Source: Campylobacter sp. RM10537
Lineage (GTDB): Bacteria > Campylobacterota > Campylobacteria > Campylobacterales > Campylobacteraceae
DNA length: 64,000 nt
Direction: 5' to 3'
Assembly (NCBI RefSeq): GCF_022369435.1
Contig: NZ_CP059597.1
Location: 1,426,001 to 1,490,000, forward strand
This document shows, piece after piece, positions 36,789 through 45,403 of this stretch. A program made the position numbers and the translations under genes. The notes beneath the pieces were generated by a model, which was given only the letters and a program-made list of their open reading frames with translations, searched no databases and was not told the DNA's origin. Numbering within the stretch: position 1 is the first letter of the stretch; the number at the start of each line of letters is the position of its first letter.

Positions 36789-39302
36789 TCACAATATTTT
36801 AGGATTTGTAAATGCTGTAACTTTGGGCACTTTTTGTGTAAATTTTTCAATGCCTACAAGCCCTGTATGAGAAATATTTCCATTCGCAAGTTTTGAAGTC
36901 GGCATATCAATAGTTAAAACATTTGCACTTCCGTATTTGCAAAGTCCATTTTCATCTGGATCATACCAACCTCCTTCACAAAGTCTCACTACTCCTTGCA
37001 TAATATCATCGCTAACAACAGCTCCTGCTAAAACTTCACCACGCTTATTAAATACTCGAACCAAATCACCATTTTTAATTCCAAGTTTTTTAGCATCTTT
37101 AGAATTTATAAGTATAGGTTCTCTATCTTTTACAGTATAGGTGTCTCTTAAGCTTGTTTGACAAAGTTGAGAATGCAAACGATTTCTTGGATGACTTGTT
37201 ATCAAATGAAAAGGCGTTTGTTTGTCAGCATTTCCAAGCCATTCAATTGGTTCAAACCAAGTAGGGTGTGCCTTGCAATCATCATAATTGTATTTTTTAA
37301 TTTTTTCTGAATAAATTTCTATAAGTCCAGAATCTGTTCCTAATGTATTTAAAATTGGATCTTCGATAAAATCTGTAAAACGAGTCCATTCTAAACTTTC
37401 CATAGAAGGCTCAAAAACAATAGGTTCATTTTTTGCCCAAAATTCTTCAAAACTTGGCATAGGCGTTGTAAAAGCTTTTCCAAAATTTTTAGTTTGTTTT
37501 AAAGCACTATTATAATATTCTTTGATTAGATCTTTAGCTTTTTTGCCATTTTGAGTATAAGCATCAAAAACATCTTTTCCATACTCTTTGCAAATATCAG
37601 AAAAAATCACATAATCATCTTTGCTTTCTGCAATAGGCTCAATAGCCTGTTTCATAGGAGCTATATGCATGTTGGAATAATCGCCCGTCATAGTAATATC
37701 ATCTCTTTCATAAGATGAAGTTGTAGGCATAATAATATCCGCCATTTTTGCAGTTGGAGTCCAATAAATTTCATTAACAACTACAGTTCTCGGTTTTCTC
37801 CAAGCCTTTATATTATTATTGGTATCTTGATGATGGACAAGTGGATTTCCACCAACCCAATAAATAAAATCGATATCAGGATAAGTAATTTTGCTTCCAT
37901 TATGATCTATAGTTTTACCTGGATTTAAAAGAGCATCAGCAATCCTAGCCACTGGAAAAGAATATTTTGCAGAATTTTGCAACCACTCAGCACCTTGATC
38001 AGTTTGATTTGATTTTGCTAAACCTTTAAATTTACCATTTTTCCAAATTCCTAGTTCTCCAGCATTTATACCGCCTATAATCCCACTTTTGCAAGTTGGA
38101 ACACCACCATTGCTATAATGATAACTTAAGCCAAAACCACCCCCTTTGGTTCCAATTTGTCCAAGTATGCAGCATAAAGTAACAAGCATCCAATGCGGTT
38201 GTTCTCCATGATGCGCTCTTTGCATACCCCATCCACTCATTATCATAGTTGGATTATCATAAAAAATTTCTGCCAAATTTGTTATGGTTTTTTCATCAAT
38301 ACCACAAATTTGACTAGCCCATTTAACATCTTTTTTAATTCCATCTTCTTGACCATCTAAATAAGCTTTAAATCGATCAAAACCAATAGTATAATTTTGC
38401 AAAAATTCATAATTAACCTTTTTCTTGGCAATTAAATGGCTTGCCATTCCCATCATCAAAGCTACATCAGTATTTGGACGAGGAGAAACCCATTTGGCAT
38501 TTAAAAATTTAGCAGTTTCTGTTCTTACAGGATCAATACAAATAATTTTAATTTTACTTTCTTTTAATTTTTCAAAATAAGCTAAACCTCTTTGATCTGT
38601 AGATGTCCAAGCTATTCGTAAAGTAGAAAGCGGATCGGCACCCCAAATCACAACATATTTAGAATATTTTAAAATATTTTCCCAAGAAGTTTGTTGTTCA
38701 TAAACTTCAATAGAACCTACCACATAAGGCATAATAATTTGAGATGCTCCTGTAGAATAATCACCTGTAACCCCTACAAAACCACCGGTTACATTTAGAA
38801 ATCTTTGAAGCAAAATACGGGAATTTTGCATATTTCCACTAGATTTCCAGCCGTAACTTCCGCCAAAAATAGCACTCGTACCTTTTACATCTCTTGTTTT
38901 TTTAAGTTCTTTAGCAATGAGTTTTATAGCCTTATCATAACTTACACGTACGAATTCTTCTTTTCCGCGAAGTTCTGGTTTTGGATCATCTGGATTTTCA
39001 AGATAAGATTTTCGAACATAAGGATATTTTACGCGACATTTATAAATCATATCTGAGGTGTAGTGTTGCAGAGGATTGTCCATTTTTGTCACCTTTTCCC
39101 AAGGTTCACTTTTAATCACCTTACCATCTTTAATAGTGAGTTTTAAAATTCCCCAATGAGCTGCTGTAATTACTTCTCCATTCTTAACAAGTCCAAGACT
39201 CACTTTAGAAGCTTCAATGCTCTTTCCTGTAGCAAAGGATGGAATAAATGGTAAAGTGCTTAAAGTTACACCAATCTTTAAAAATTTTCTTCTATCTAAC
39301 AT
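36789..39302 (-). CDS. torA: TMAO/DMSO reductase, molybdopterin subunit (Cj0264c-like)
   Basis: The periplasmic enzyme reduces trimethylamine N-oxide or DMSO as an electron acceptor under oxygen limitation. The 837-residue protein has a Tat signal (LDRRKFLKIG, then a hydrophobic stretch) and single-subunit DMSO-reductase-type motifs: GGSYGWKSSGNMQNS, the Mo-ligand Ser in TGDYSTGASQ, and MSGWGMQRAHHGEQPHW. There is no N-terminal 4Fe-4S Cys motif, which fits the TorA/DorA/BisC class. It is 12 bases downstream of its cytochrome c. moaC for its cofactor is at 30533. Substrate preference cannot be read directly. Confidence 0.93.
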   Translation of the reverse strand: MLDRRKFLKIGVTLSTLPFIPSFATGKSIEASKVSLGLVKNGEVITAAHWGILKLTIKDGKVIKSEPWEKVTKMDNPLQHYTSDMIYKCRVKYPYVRKSYLENPDDPKPELRGKEEFVRVSYDKAIKLIAKELKKTRDVKGTSAIFGGSYGWKSSGNMQNSRILLQRFLNVTGGFVGVTGDYSTGASQIIMPYVVGSIEVYEQQTSWENILKYSKYVVIWGADPLSTLRIAWTSTDQRGLAYFEKLKESKIKIICIDPVRTETAKFLNAKWVSPRPNTDVALMMGMASHLIAKKKVNYEFLQNYTIGFDRFKAYLDGQEDGIKKDVKWASQICGIDEKTITNLAEIFYDNPTMIMSGWGMQRAHHGEQPHWMLVTLCCILGQIGTKGGGFGLSYHYSNGGVPTCKSGIIGGINAGELGIWKNGKFKGLAKSNQTDQGAEWLQNSAKYSFPVARIADALLNPGKTIDHNGSKITYPDIDFIYWVGGNPLVHHQDTNNNIKAWRKPRTVVVNEIYWTPTAKMADIIMPTTSSYERDDITMTGDYSNMHIAPMKQAIEPIAESKDDYVIFSDICKEYGKDVFDAYTQNGKKAKDLIKEYYNSALKQTKNFGKAFTTPMPSFEEFWAKNEPIVFEPSMESLEWTRFTDFIEDPILNTLGTDSGLIEIYSEKIKKYNYDDCKAHPTWFEPIEWLGNADKQTPFHLITSHPRNRLHSQLCQTSLRDTYTVKDREPILINSKDAKKLGIKNGDLVRVFNKRGEVLAGAVVSDDIMQGVVRLCEGGWYDPDENGLCKYGSANVLTIDMPTSKLANGNISHTGLVGIEKFTQKVPKVTAFTNPKIL

Positions 39303-39314
39303 CTTTCTTCCTTT

Positions 39315-39890
39315 TTATTTTATTTTAAAATCTTTTGCATTTTTTTGTAAATATTCTATAACTAACCATTGATCTTTCTTATCTATGCTTGTTCTATTAA
39401 CCATGGATTTAAAGATTGCTGGCCAAGCATTAACGTTAAATTCTTTTTCAGAATGCAAAGCATGACAAATTCCGCAATTATTAACAAAGAGCTCTTTAGC
39501 ATGATTTAACATTTTTCTATTATCTTTAGAAAAATCTTTCTTATCTGCCCAAATTTCAAGATTTACTTTATCCCATTTTCCTTTCTCTCCTTTTTTTATT
39601 TGAGAATAATTTAATTTAATATTTTTAGAAAATGCAGCTACTATAATTCTTTGAGAATTATTAAAATAAATTACTGAAGGAAATTTTGGATTAATATAGC
39701 CACTAATTCTAATCATTACCTTGTTATTTTGATCTTTTAAAATTTCAAAAGGATTAGTAGGAAGTAATTTTCCAATAACTTTAGCATCATCTTTATTAAG
39801 ATAAAGAGAAACAACTTCATCGCTATAAGCGATATTTTTAGCCCATAAAAAAATTGTTGGAATTAGTAAAGAAATAAAAATTTTCTTCAT
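39315..39890 (-). CDS. Periplasmic monoheme cytochrome c, electron donor to TorA (Cj0265c-like)
   Basis: The 191-residue protein has a signal peptide (MKKIFISLLIPTIFLWA) and one heme site CGICH near residue 139 (NNCGICHALHSE), with a possible distal Met in FKSMVNRT. The N-terminal domain (about 20-120) is beta-rich and not a cytochrome. The single heme sets it apart from the pentaheme TorC of E. coli. It should pass electrons from the menaquinol chain to the reductase downstream. The promoter must lie in 39891-40070, which is AT-rich with several possible -10 boxes and no clear best one. Confidence 0.88.
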   Translation of the reverse strand: MKKIFISLLIPTIFLWAKNIAYSDEVVSLYLNKDDAKVIGKLLPTNPFEILKDQNNKVMIRISGYINPKFPSVIYFNNSQRIIVAAFSKNIKLNYSQIKKGEKGKWDKVNLEIWADKKDFSKDNRKMLNHAKELFVNNCGICHALHSEKEFNVNAWPAIFKSMVNRTSIDKKDQWLVIEYLQKNAKDFKIK

Positions 39891-40072
39891 TGCAAATCCT
39901 TAAATAAAAATTTAATAAATAATCATTCTATAACTAAAATATTTAATATTTTATTAATATAATTAATTTTTAATATTTTTTTGTGTTAGCTAAAATCAAT
40001 AGTCAAAATTAAGTATTTACATTAGAAAGAAAGATAAAAAGCATAAAAATTATCTATTCAATTATCATAAAA

Positions 40073-40096
40073 AATAGTTATTTAAAAATAACTATT
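40073..40096 (-). terminator. AT-only perfect palindrome, likely chemoreceptor terminator
   Basis: AATAGTTATTT (40073-40083) pairs perfectly with AAATAACTATT (40086-40096). On the minus strand it is followed by TTTT, so it may terminate the upstream chemoreceptor gene. A palindromic operator for the cytochrome c/TorA operon is the alternative. Confidence 0.5.
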
Positions 40097-40168
40097 TAAA
40101 AATAATGATTTAAGATAATAGTTTAAAGATTATGATTTAAAGAATAATCATTTGATTATAATTTAAAG
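40080..40168. repeat. Degenerate tandem repeat, about 14-base unit
   Basis: Six to seven imperfect units starting ATTTAA follow each other at 13-15 base steps: ATTTAAAAATAACT, ATTTAAAAATAATG, ATTTAAGATAATAG, TTTAAAGATTATG, ATTTAAAGAATAATC and shorter ends. They lie between the chemoreceptor stop and the cytochrome gene. They may be decayed slippage repeats or clustered regulator sites. Confidence 0.55.
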
Positions 40169-40177
40169 AAAAGATTC

Positions 40178-42154
40178 TTAAAATCTTTTCTTCTTAACAT
40201 CTTCTAATATATTATTAGCTATATCACTAACAGTATTAGAAATGATTGCACTCTCATTAGCAATTTCAACATTATCTTTAGTGGTTTGATCAATAGCAGC
40301 TACACTTTCATTGATTTGAGTAATACCTGCAGTTTGTTCTTTAATAGATTCTGCCATATCATTAATAGATTGAACAAGTAAGTTAGTATTAGCTTCTATT
40401 TCACTCAATGATTTTTGAGTTCTTTCTGCTAGTTTTCTAACTTCATCAGCCACAACAGCAAAGCCTCGTCCATGTTCTCCTGCACGTGCTGCTTCTATAG
40501 CAGCATTTAATGCTAAAAGATTGATTTGATCTGCAATATCTCCAATAATACTTGTAACATTTTTAATCTCTTCTGATTGAGTGATTACATCAGAGGTTTT
40601 AACAGAAACATTTTGCATAGAAGAAGTAATTTCTTCTAAAGCAGCAGCAGTTTCTTCTAAAGAAGCTGCTTGAGAATTAGAAGAGCTAGTTAGGTTTTGA
40701 ACAGCATTTTGTAATTTAGAACTTTCACTTGCTAAGTGATTAGCAAAATCAGAACTTTGTTTTAACATTTTAATGATTTCTTCACCTAAAGCATTAGTAG
40801 TAACTTCAACACTACCTCTAGCATTTTCTAATTTATTTCTAAAATCTAAGCTCTTATATTCTTCAAAGATTTTATGAATAGCATTCATATCAGAACCTAC
40901 TTTTTCTTGTAAGACATCTAAGAGTTTATTTAAAACATTTTTAAGTTCTACAAGTTGAGGATTTCTTGGATTTGCAGTAATTCTTGCTGTTAAATCTCCT
41001 TTTTCTACAACTTGAACTGTAGAGACTGATTCTTTTACAGCTTGATTATCTTGTTCTAAACCTTGTTTAGTAATAAGGATGTTTTCATTAATGGCTTTTG
41101 AGATTTGACCAAACTCATCATTAGTTTTTATATTAATAGTAGAAACATTCTTTGTTTTATGATTGATAAAATCAAAGAAAGCATTAAGACCGTTTTGGAT
41201 GATGGTGAGTGGGGAGAGAAGTTTGGCAGTAAGTGTGTAGATTAATACAAAATTAACAATAATTGCAATAGTTATAATGATAATTTGCATATAATTCATT
41301 TTATTGATAGGTTCTTCAATTTTGCTTATTGATTCGCCAGTACATACAGTATTCTCTCCTACTTTAACACACATGGCAAGCCCTTGTGATCCATCTTTTT
41401 TTCTTATATATTCAAAAGATTCAAAATCTGCTTTTGTTCTAGCAGGAACTGTAATATGAGAAGCATCATAATCTTCAGTTAATTGAAATTTATCTGTAGC
41501 TGCAAAAATTTTATTATTTTTATCAAATGCAAAAGTTCTTCCTGGGTTTGCTTCATATTCTTTTTGTAAATCTTTTGTTAAAACATCAATTGCTAGAACA
41601 CCTATAAATTTACCATCTTTGTAAAGAGCTTTAGCATAAGTAAAGCATGGAAGTTTTGAAGAAGCATCAATATAAGATGAAGTTATATAAACACCATTTG
41701 TTTTTAAGGCTTCTTGGTAATATTCTCTAGTTCTTGCATCATAATTATCTTTTTTGCCATAAGTTCCAAAATCTATGCTTTTAGCATCAGTATCAGTATC
41801 GGAAATAACTAATTCTCCATTTGGCTGAGCAATATATGCTGCTAAAAAACCGCCAGTATCTCTTAAAATCTTAAGATCTTCTCCGATATTTTCCATAAGA
41901 GCTTCTTGAGAATTTAACTTTTCATAAGGAAGTTCTAAAATATTTTTAGCATAACCATTAAGAGTTTTTAAATTTTTTTCGTTAAAAAATGCGATAGAAT
42001 TTTTAGCAACTTTTATATAGCTAGTTTCAGTTTTAATAACTTGATTATAAATTAAATTTTTTAGAAAAAAATAAGTTACAACACCTAAAATCACTAAAAT
42101 TGTAATTGATATTATATTTACAATAAGTGAGAATTTAATTTTTAAGCTTTTCAA
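40178..42154 (-). CDS. Transmembrane chemoreceptor, dCache sensor (Tlp2/3/4 group), TTG start
   Basis: The 658-residue protein has a first membrane helix (about 9-29), a periplasmic double-Cache sensor with [21 protein letters not shown], a second helix near 290-310, HAMP region, and the methylation/signalling helices with the tip [32 protein letters not shown] in two parts. The Arg-x-x-Tyr-Tyr pattern resembles amino-acid-type dCache domains, but the ligand is not known. The start is TTG at 42154 behind AAGGAG; a TTG at 42190 lies inside the -10 box (42190-42195) and cannot be used. Bases 41055-41218 are identical to the window's first 164. Confidence 0.93.
   Translation of the reverse strand: MKSLKIKFSLIVNIISITILVILGVVTYFFLKNLIYNQVIKTETSYIKVAKNSIAFFNEKNLKTLNGYAKNILELPYEKLNSQEALMENIGEDLKILRDTGGFLAAYIAQPNGELVISDTDTDAKSIDFGTYGKKDNYDARTREYYQEALKTNGVYITSSYIDASSKLPCFTYAKALYKDGKFIGVLAIDVLTKDLQKEYEANPGRTFAFDKNNKIFAATDKFQLTEDYDASHITVPARTKADFESFEYIRKKDGSQGLAMCVKVGENTVCTGESISKIEEPINKMNYMQIIIITIAIIVNFVLIYTLTAKLLSPLTIIQNGLNAFFDFINHKTKNVSTINIKTNDEFGQISKAINENILITKQGLEQDNQAVKESVSTVQVVEKGDLTARITANPRNPQLVELKNVLNKLLDVLQEKVGSDMNAIHKIFEEYKSLDFRNKLENARGSVEVTTNALGEEIIKMLKQSSDFANHLASESSKLQNAVQNLTSSSNSQAASLEETAAALEEITSSMQNVSVKTSDVITQSEEIKNVTSIIGDIADQINLLALNAAIEAARAGEHGRGFAVVADEVRKLAERTQKSLSEIEANTNLLVQSINDMAESIKEQTAGITQINESVAAIDQTTKDNVEIANESAIISNTVSDIANNILEDVKKKRF
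41055..41218. repeat. Right copy of the 164-bp exact chemoreceptor repeat
   Basis: Identical to bases 1-164 in the same orientation. It encodes the region after the second membrane helix, so signalling parts are shared while sensors differ. Such repeats are the usual substrates of sensor-domain swapping between Campylobacter tlp genes. Confidence 0.9.
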
Positions 42155-42189
42155 AATTTTCTCCTTTTGATTTTTAAATAAAAATTGCA

Positions 42190-42195
42190 ATTATA
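42190..42195 (-). promoter_or_regulatory. -10 box (TGTATAAT) for the chemoreceptor gene
   Basis: On the minus strand TGTATAAT precedes the TTG start at 42154 by about 35 bases, with the AAGGAG ribosome site in between. Confidence 0.6.
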
Positions 42196-42350
42196 CAGTA
42201 ATAATTATTACATTTAATAATAAAAATTTATAATGATAAAAATAAAAAATATTTTTTATAATGCAAACTTTGTGTATTTAAATTAAGAAATAAATTTATA
42301 AAAATTAATTAATTTTAATGTAAATTATTTTAAATTTTTTAACAACCATA

Positions 42351-42581
42351 TTATGGTTTTAATAACACTAAATCATTTGAAAAAAATTTAAATCCATATT
42401 TACTTGTATAAAATTCAGAAATAATAAAACAATTCCCAAAAATTCTTATCATAATTAAATAAATTAAACCCGCAATTAAAAGAATAGTATCTTTACTACT
42501 TTGATAATTATTGTATGAAAGATCATGTAAAAATTCATGACATAATCTGTCACAAAGATATCTTTTGCTTTCTTTGCAATC
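42351..42581 (-). pseudogene. C-terminal fragment of a membrane-protein gene
   Basis: The minus strand is open for 76 codons with no start or ribosome site at its beginning. It ends in a hydrophobic stretch (DTILLIAGLIYLIMIRIFG) and GFKFFSNDLVLLKP, and its TAA sits inside a small inverted repeat (AACCATA/TATGGTT). This looks like the 3' remnant of a longer gene. The family is not recognised. Confidence 0.45.
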
Positions 42582-42812
42582 TTAAATCAAAGAGAAAGAA
42601 TGCTACCTTTAATTTTAGGGCATAAGTATTGTAGGATATACAGAAGCTAAACTTAAAAAAATGACATGATCAAGTAAAAAAATACTACTAGACCTATGAT
42701 CCTAAGGATGTTATTTCTGAAATAATTTGCAATGCTACTAAAACCACCAACGAAAAATAAATACTTTAGAAAATAAAGCCTATAAAATTAATATTAAACT
42801 AACATCATAAAA
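42582..42812 (-). other. Further debris of the same decayed gene
   Basis: In the gap between the fragment above and the orphan gene, short hydrophobic readings in different minus-strand frames, VGGFSSIANYFRNNILRI then IGLVVFFYLIMSFF, and LSLASVYPTILMP, suggest a frameshifted permease-like sequence. No intact gene, RNA or repeat was seen. The stretch 42196-42350 is plain AT-rich spacer. Confidence 0.35.
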
Positions 42813-43892
42813 CTATTTTTTCATATTAGATACAATATCTAATGTAAGAAGTATAGAAATATCTTCAGCAGTTTTAATAAACCTTTTATAAAAATAACTA
42901 TTTTTATCTATTCTCAATTTATTTTCAGCTACAACTTTCTTGTAATTATTCACATATTTATCTAAAATAATTTTATAAATAGTTGCAAACTTAGTATCAT
43001 TTATTATATTAGGATTTTTTGTATCTAATGAGTTGATATCTATTTTATTTTTTGCAATATATCCCATTATATCTTTTTTCATTTTATATATATAATTAAC
43101 CAAAGTAATAAATTTGATAAAACCAAATAGTGTTATACACTCATCATTCAGTGTATATATATTTAATTTATCATTTTTAATATCCTTTTTTATATCATAA
43201 TGCCCTATGATCTTAATATAACTTGGTTTAAATAGATTAAATTTAAAAGTAACTATACTAAAATATCCTGCTACATTTAGCACTATCCTATCATCATTTA
43301 ACGAAGATACTTCAATATCATCTGCTAATTCACTACAATAAATACACAATAAACAAATTATAGTTTCTATATTATTTTTAACATGATTATCTAATTTTAA
43401 ATTTTCATATTTTTTTAGCATTAATTTTAATTTATGGGTTTTATTTATTAACTTATTAAATTCACCTCTATTAATATCCACATAATCCAAACCGTTATAA
43501 TCTGGGTTAAAATATGGAATTCTAGTGTTAATAAGATTATTATAAGATTCATTTATAAACATAGTATCCGATGAAATACTATCATACCAAATATACTCGG
43601 AGAATTTAATAGCTGGATGGTTTAATTTGAATACTTTAAAAAAATTCAAAGTGTAATAAAATCCATGTATTGAAGATACTCCTTGATAATTATCCAATTC
43701 TATAGAAGGTATCTTCGGATTTATAAAATTAATAAATGTTGTACTAGATATTATATCATACTCAGAAAGAGTTCTTTCTCTATCATTATTAAATAAAATT
43801 CTTATTAAATATAATATAAAACTATTATATTCACGTGATGCTTCTTTTTTTATATTAAATATATCTTTTAAGCTTACAGGTATTTTTTTCAT
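42813..43892 (-). CDS. AT-rich orphan gene, 359 residues, unknown
   Basis: I do not recognise any family. The protein is rich in Ile, Asn, Lys and Tyr, has no signal peptide, and shows only weak hydrophobic patches such as NIETIICLLCIYCSELADDIE (near 170-190) and LFGFIKFITLVNYIYKM. No nuclease, kinase or toxin motif is visible. AAGGA stands 6 bases before the ATG, so it is probably expressed. Sampled base composition (13 G+C in 43021-43080) is lower than in the core genes. Placement between gene debris and a tRNA cluster suggests horizontally acquired or strain-specific DNA. A role in defence is only a guess from context. Confidence 0.65.
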   Translation of the reverse strand: MKKIPVSLKDIFNIKKEASREYNSFILYLIRILFNNDRERTLSEYDIISSTTFINFINPKIPSIELDNYQGVSSIHGFYYTLNFFKVFKLNHPAIKFSEYIWYDSISSDTMFINESYNNLINTRIPYFNPDYNGLDYVDINRGEFNKLINKTHKLKLMLKKYENLKLDNHVKNNIETIICLLCIYCSELADDIEVSSLNDDRIVLNVAGYFSIVTFKFNLFKPSYIKIIGHYDIKKDIKNDKLNIYTLNDECITLFGFIKFITLVNYIYKMKKDIMGYIAKNKIDINSLDTKNPNIINDTKFATIYKIILDKYVNNYKKVVAENKLRIDKNSYFYKRFIKTAEDISILLTLDIVSNMKK

Positions 43893-44083
43893 AGTTTTTC
43901 CTTTTTTGTATGTTTATATCACTTACTTTTTATAAATTAACATTATTTATTTGATGTGTATTTTAGCATATATTTATTGTTTTTTACTTTGTAATAAATT
44001 AAATAAGTATATTTTTTAAAGTCTCTAGTTAAATTTATTATCGCTTTAATTTATAAATGATTTTAAAAACGAGAAAAATGAAG

Positions 44084-44168
44084 TGGTGCGGATGAAAGGA
44101 CTTGAACCTTCACGCATTGCTGCACCAGATCCTAAGTCTGGCGTGTCTGCCAATTTCACCACATCCGC
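44084..44168 (-). tRNA. tRNA-Leu (anticodon TAG)
   Basis: Acceptor GCGGATG pairs with CATCCGC, the CCA end is encoded, and the anticodon loop CTTAGGA in stem CCAGA/TCTGG gives TAG. It has the long variable arm of a class II tRNA. It is the last of five tRNAs read leftward. Confidence 0.95.
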
Positions 44169-44172
44169 AAAG

Positions 44173-44249
44173 TGGTACGCTCAAGAGGATTCGAACCTCT
44201 GACCTACGGCTTAGAAGGCCGTTGCTCTATCCAGCTGAGCTATGAACGC
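44173..44249 (-). tRNA. tRNA-Arg (anticodon TCT)
   Basis: Anticodon loop CTTCTAA in stem ACGGC/GCCGT gives TCT, reading AGA, the main Arg codon in this AT-rich genome. CCA is encoded. T-arm GGTTCGAATCC is normal. The first acceptor pair is G-T. Confidence 0.95.
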
Positions 44250-44258
44250 ATAAAAGGT

Positions 44259-44335
44259 TGGTACGCCCGATAGGAATCGAACCCATAACCTACAGATCCG
44301 AAGTCTGTCGCTCTATCCAGTTGAGCTACGGGCGC
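44259..44335 (-). tRNA. tRNA-Arg (anticodon TCG)
   Basis: Anticodon loop CTTCGGA in stem ACAGA/TCTGT gives TCG. CCA is encoded and the T-arm GGTTCGATTCC is normal. The first acceptor pair is G-T, as in the neighbouring tRNA-Arg. Confidence 0.95.
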
Positions 44336-44340
44336 TCTGA

Positions 44341-44418
44341 TGGGGTGAGTGATGGGAATCGAACCCACGACCCTCAGGACCACAATCTGATGCTCTAACC
44401 GACTGAGCTACACTCACC
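44341..44418 (-). tRNA. tRNA-His (anticodon GTG)
   Basis: Anticodon loop TTGTGGT in stem TCAGA/CCTGA region gives GTG. The 5' end carries the extra G opposite the C discriminator that is the identity element of tRNA-His. CCA is encoded. Confidence 0.95.
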
Positions 44419-44433
44419 ATTTTATAATTAAAA

Positions 44434-44511
44434 TGGTCGGGGTGAAAGGATTCGAACCTTCGGCCCCTTGGTCCCAAACCAAGTGCGCTAACCAGACTGC
44501 GCTACACCCCG
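44434..44511 (-). tRNA. tRNA-Pro (anticodon TGG)
   Basis: Acceptor CGGGGTG/CACCCCG and anticodon loop TTTGGGA in stem CTTGG/CCAAG give TGG. CCA is encoded. It is first in the cluster, right behind the promoter at 44527. Confidence 0.95.
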
Positions 44512-44526
44512 AATTTAAAAACTAGT

Positions 44527-44555
44527 ATTCTATCAAAAAAGAAATCATAAGTCAA
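44527..44555 (-). promoter_or_regulatory. Sigma-70 promoter of the tRNA cluster
   Basis: On the minus strand TTGACT and TAGAAT are separated by 17 bases, and tRNA-Pro starts 16 bases after the -10 box. A good -35 box is unusual in Campylobacter and fits a strong stable-RNA promoter. Confidence 0.8.
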
Positions 44556-44560
44556 GAAAT

Positions 44561-45403
44561 TTATTCTCTAATGCGTAAAAAAACTGGAAAGCGTGGAAGT
44601 GAATTCTTAGTAAATCCGCTAAATTTATAGGTAATAATAGCTCCTATGGAAGGTGGATTTTTTCTATCTTTATCTTTTAATCCACTACCTATTTTGATGA
44701 TTTTATTATCTATTGTTTTGCATATTAAAGCACCGATTTGATTTTCAAATTTACCCTTGCCCTTTGTATAGCCAATCACTTGACATTCTGCATCATTATA
44801 GGGTTTTAATTTCAAAGCTTGTTTGCTTCTACCTCTTTCATAAGAACCTAAATTTTTGCGTATAACCACACCTTCGCCTTTATTTTTTACAATATTTTCA
44901 TAAAAATCATTTAAATGTTTTTCATTTTTAATGGGAATTTGTGGAATGATTTTTATATATGGATTAGAATTTTCTTGTAAGTATTTTTCTAAAACTTGAA
45001 GTCTATTTTCAAGACTGCAAGGATTAAGATTAAATTCTTCACAAGCATTAGGTACATCAAAAACATTATAGCTCACTTTTTTCCATAAATTTATATCTAT
45101 ATGTGTTGTTCTTATGAGAGAAGAAATTGAATCAAAATTATTTCTACCCATCCAAAGTTCTCCATCAAGAACAAAGGAAGGAAAATTTTTCATAAAAAAA
45201 GAAGGTGGTGTTATGATTTGATCCTTTCGAGTTTTTAAGGTTTTTCCATTCCAAATTCCACGAACACCGTCAAGCTTTTCACTCATTACATATTCATGCA
45301 AATTTTTATTTTGAAAATCTTGCTTGTTAAATTGGGTTAAAAGCAAGATTTCATCAGCAAAAGACAAAGAATAGAAGCAAAATAAAAAGAAAATTTTAAT
45401 CAA
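44561..45403 (-). CDS. Secreted ATP-dependent DNA ligase (Lig E type, Cj1669c-like)
   Basis: The 280-residue protein has a signal peptide (MIKIFFLFCFYSLSFA) followed by a minimal ATP-dependent ligase: the adenylated Lys in SEKLDGVRGIW (motif I), VLDGELWMG, YNVFDV, EGVVIRKN (motif IV) and LKLKPYND (motif V), then a short OB domain. Lig E enzymes of naturally competent Gram-negatives are exported and may mend incoming or extracellular DNA. The main NAD-dependent ligase would be elsewhere. It overlaps the upstream AMIN-domain gene by 4 bases. Confidence 0.9.
   Translation of the reverse strand: MIKIFFLFCFYSLSFADEILLLTQFNKQDFQNKNLHEYVMSEKLDGVRGIWNGKTLKTRKDQIITPPSFFMKNFPSFVLDGELWMGRNNFDSISSLIRTTHIDINLWKKVSYNVFDVPNACEEFNLNPCSLENRLQVLEKYLQENSNPYIKIIPQIPIKNEKHLNDFYENIVKNKGEGVVIRKNLGSYERGRSKQALKLKPYNDAECQVIGYTKGKGKFENQIGALICKTIDNKIIKIGSGLKDKDRKNPPSIGAIITYKFSGFTKNSLPRFPVFLRIRE

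Noticed and set aside
36685-36870. 61-codon plus-strand ORF overlapping the TMAO reductase end
   Set aside because: Its second half is antisense to the well-supported reductase gene; only the small frameshifted frame before it is worth noting.
40080-40168. CRISPR array
   Set aside because: The units are only 13-15 bases, degenerate and without unique spacers; no cas genes are in the window.
42155-42190. Upstream TTG as start of the chemoreceptor at 40178
   Set aside because: The codon lies inside the -10 box of the promoter; the TTG at 42154 follows AAGGAG.
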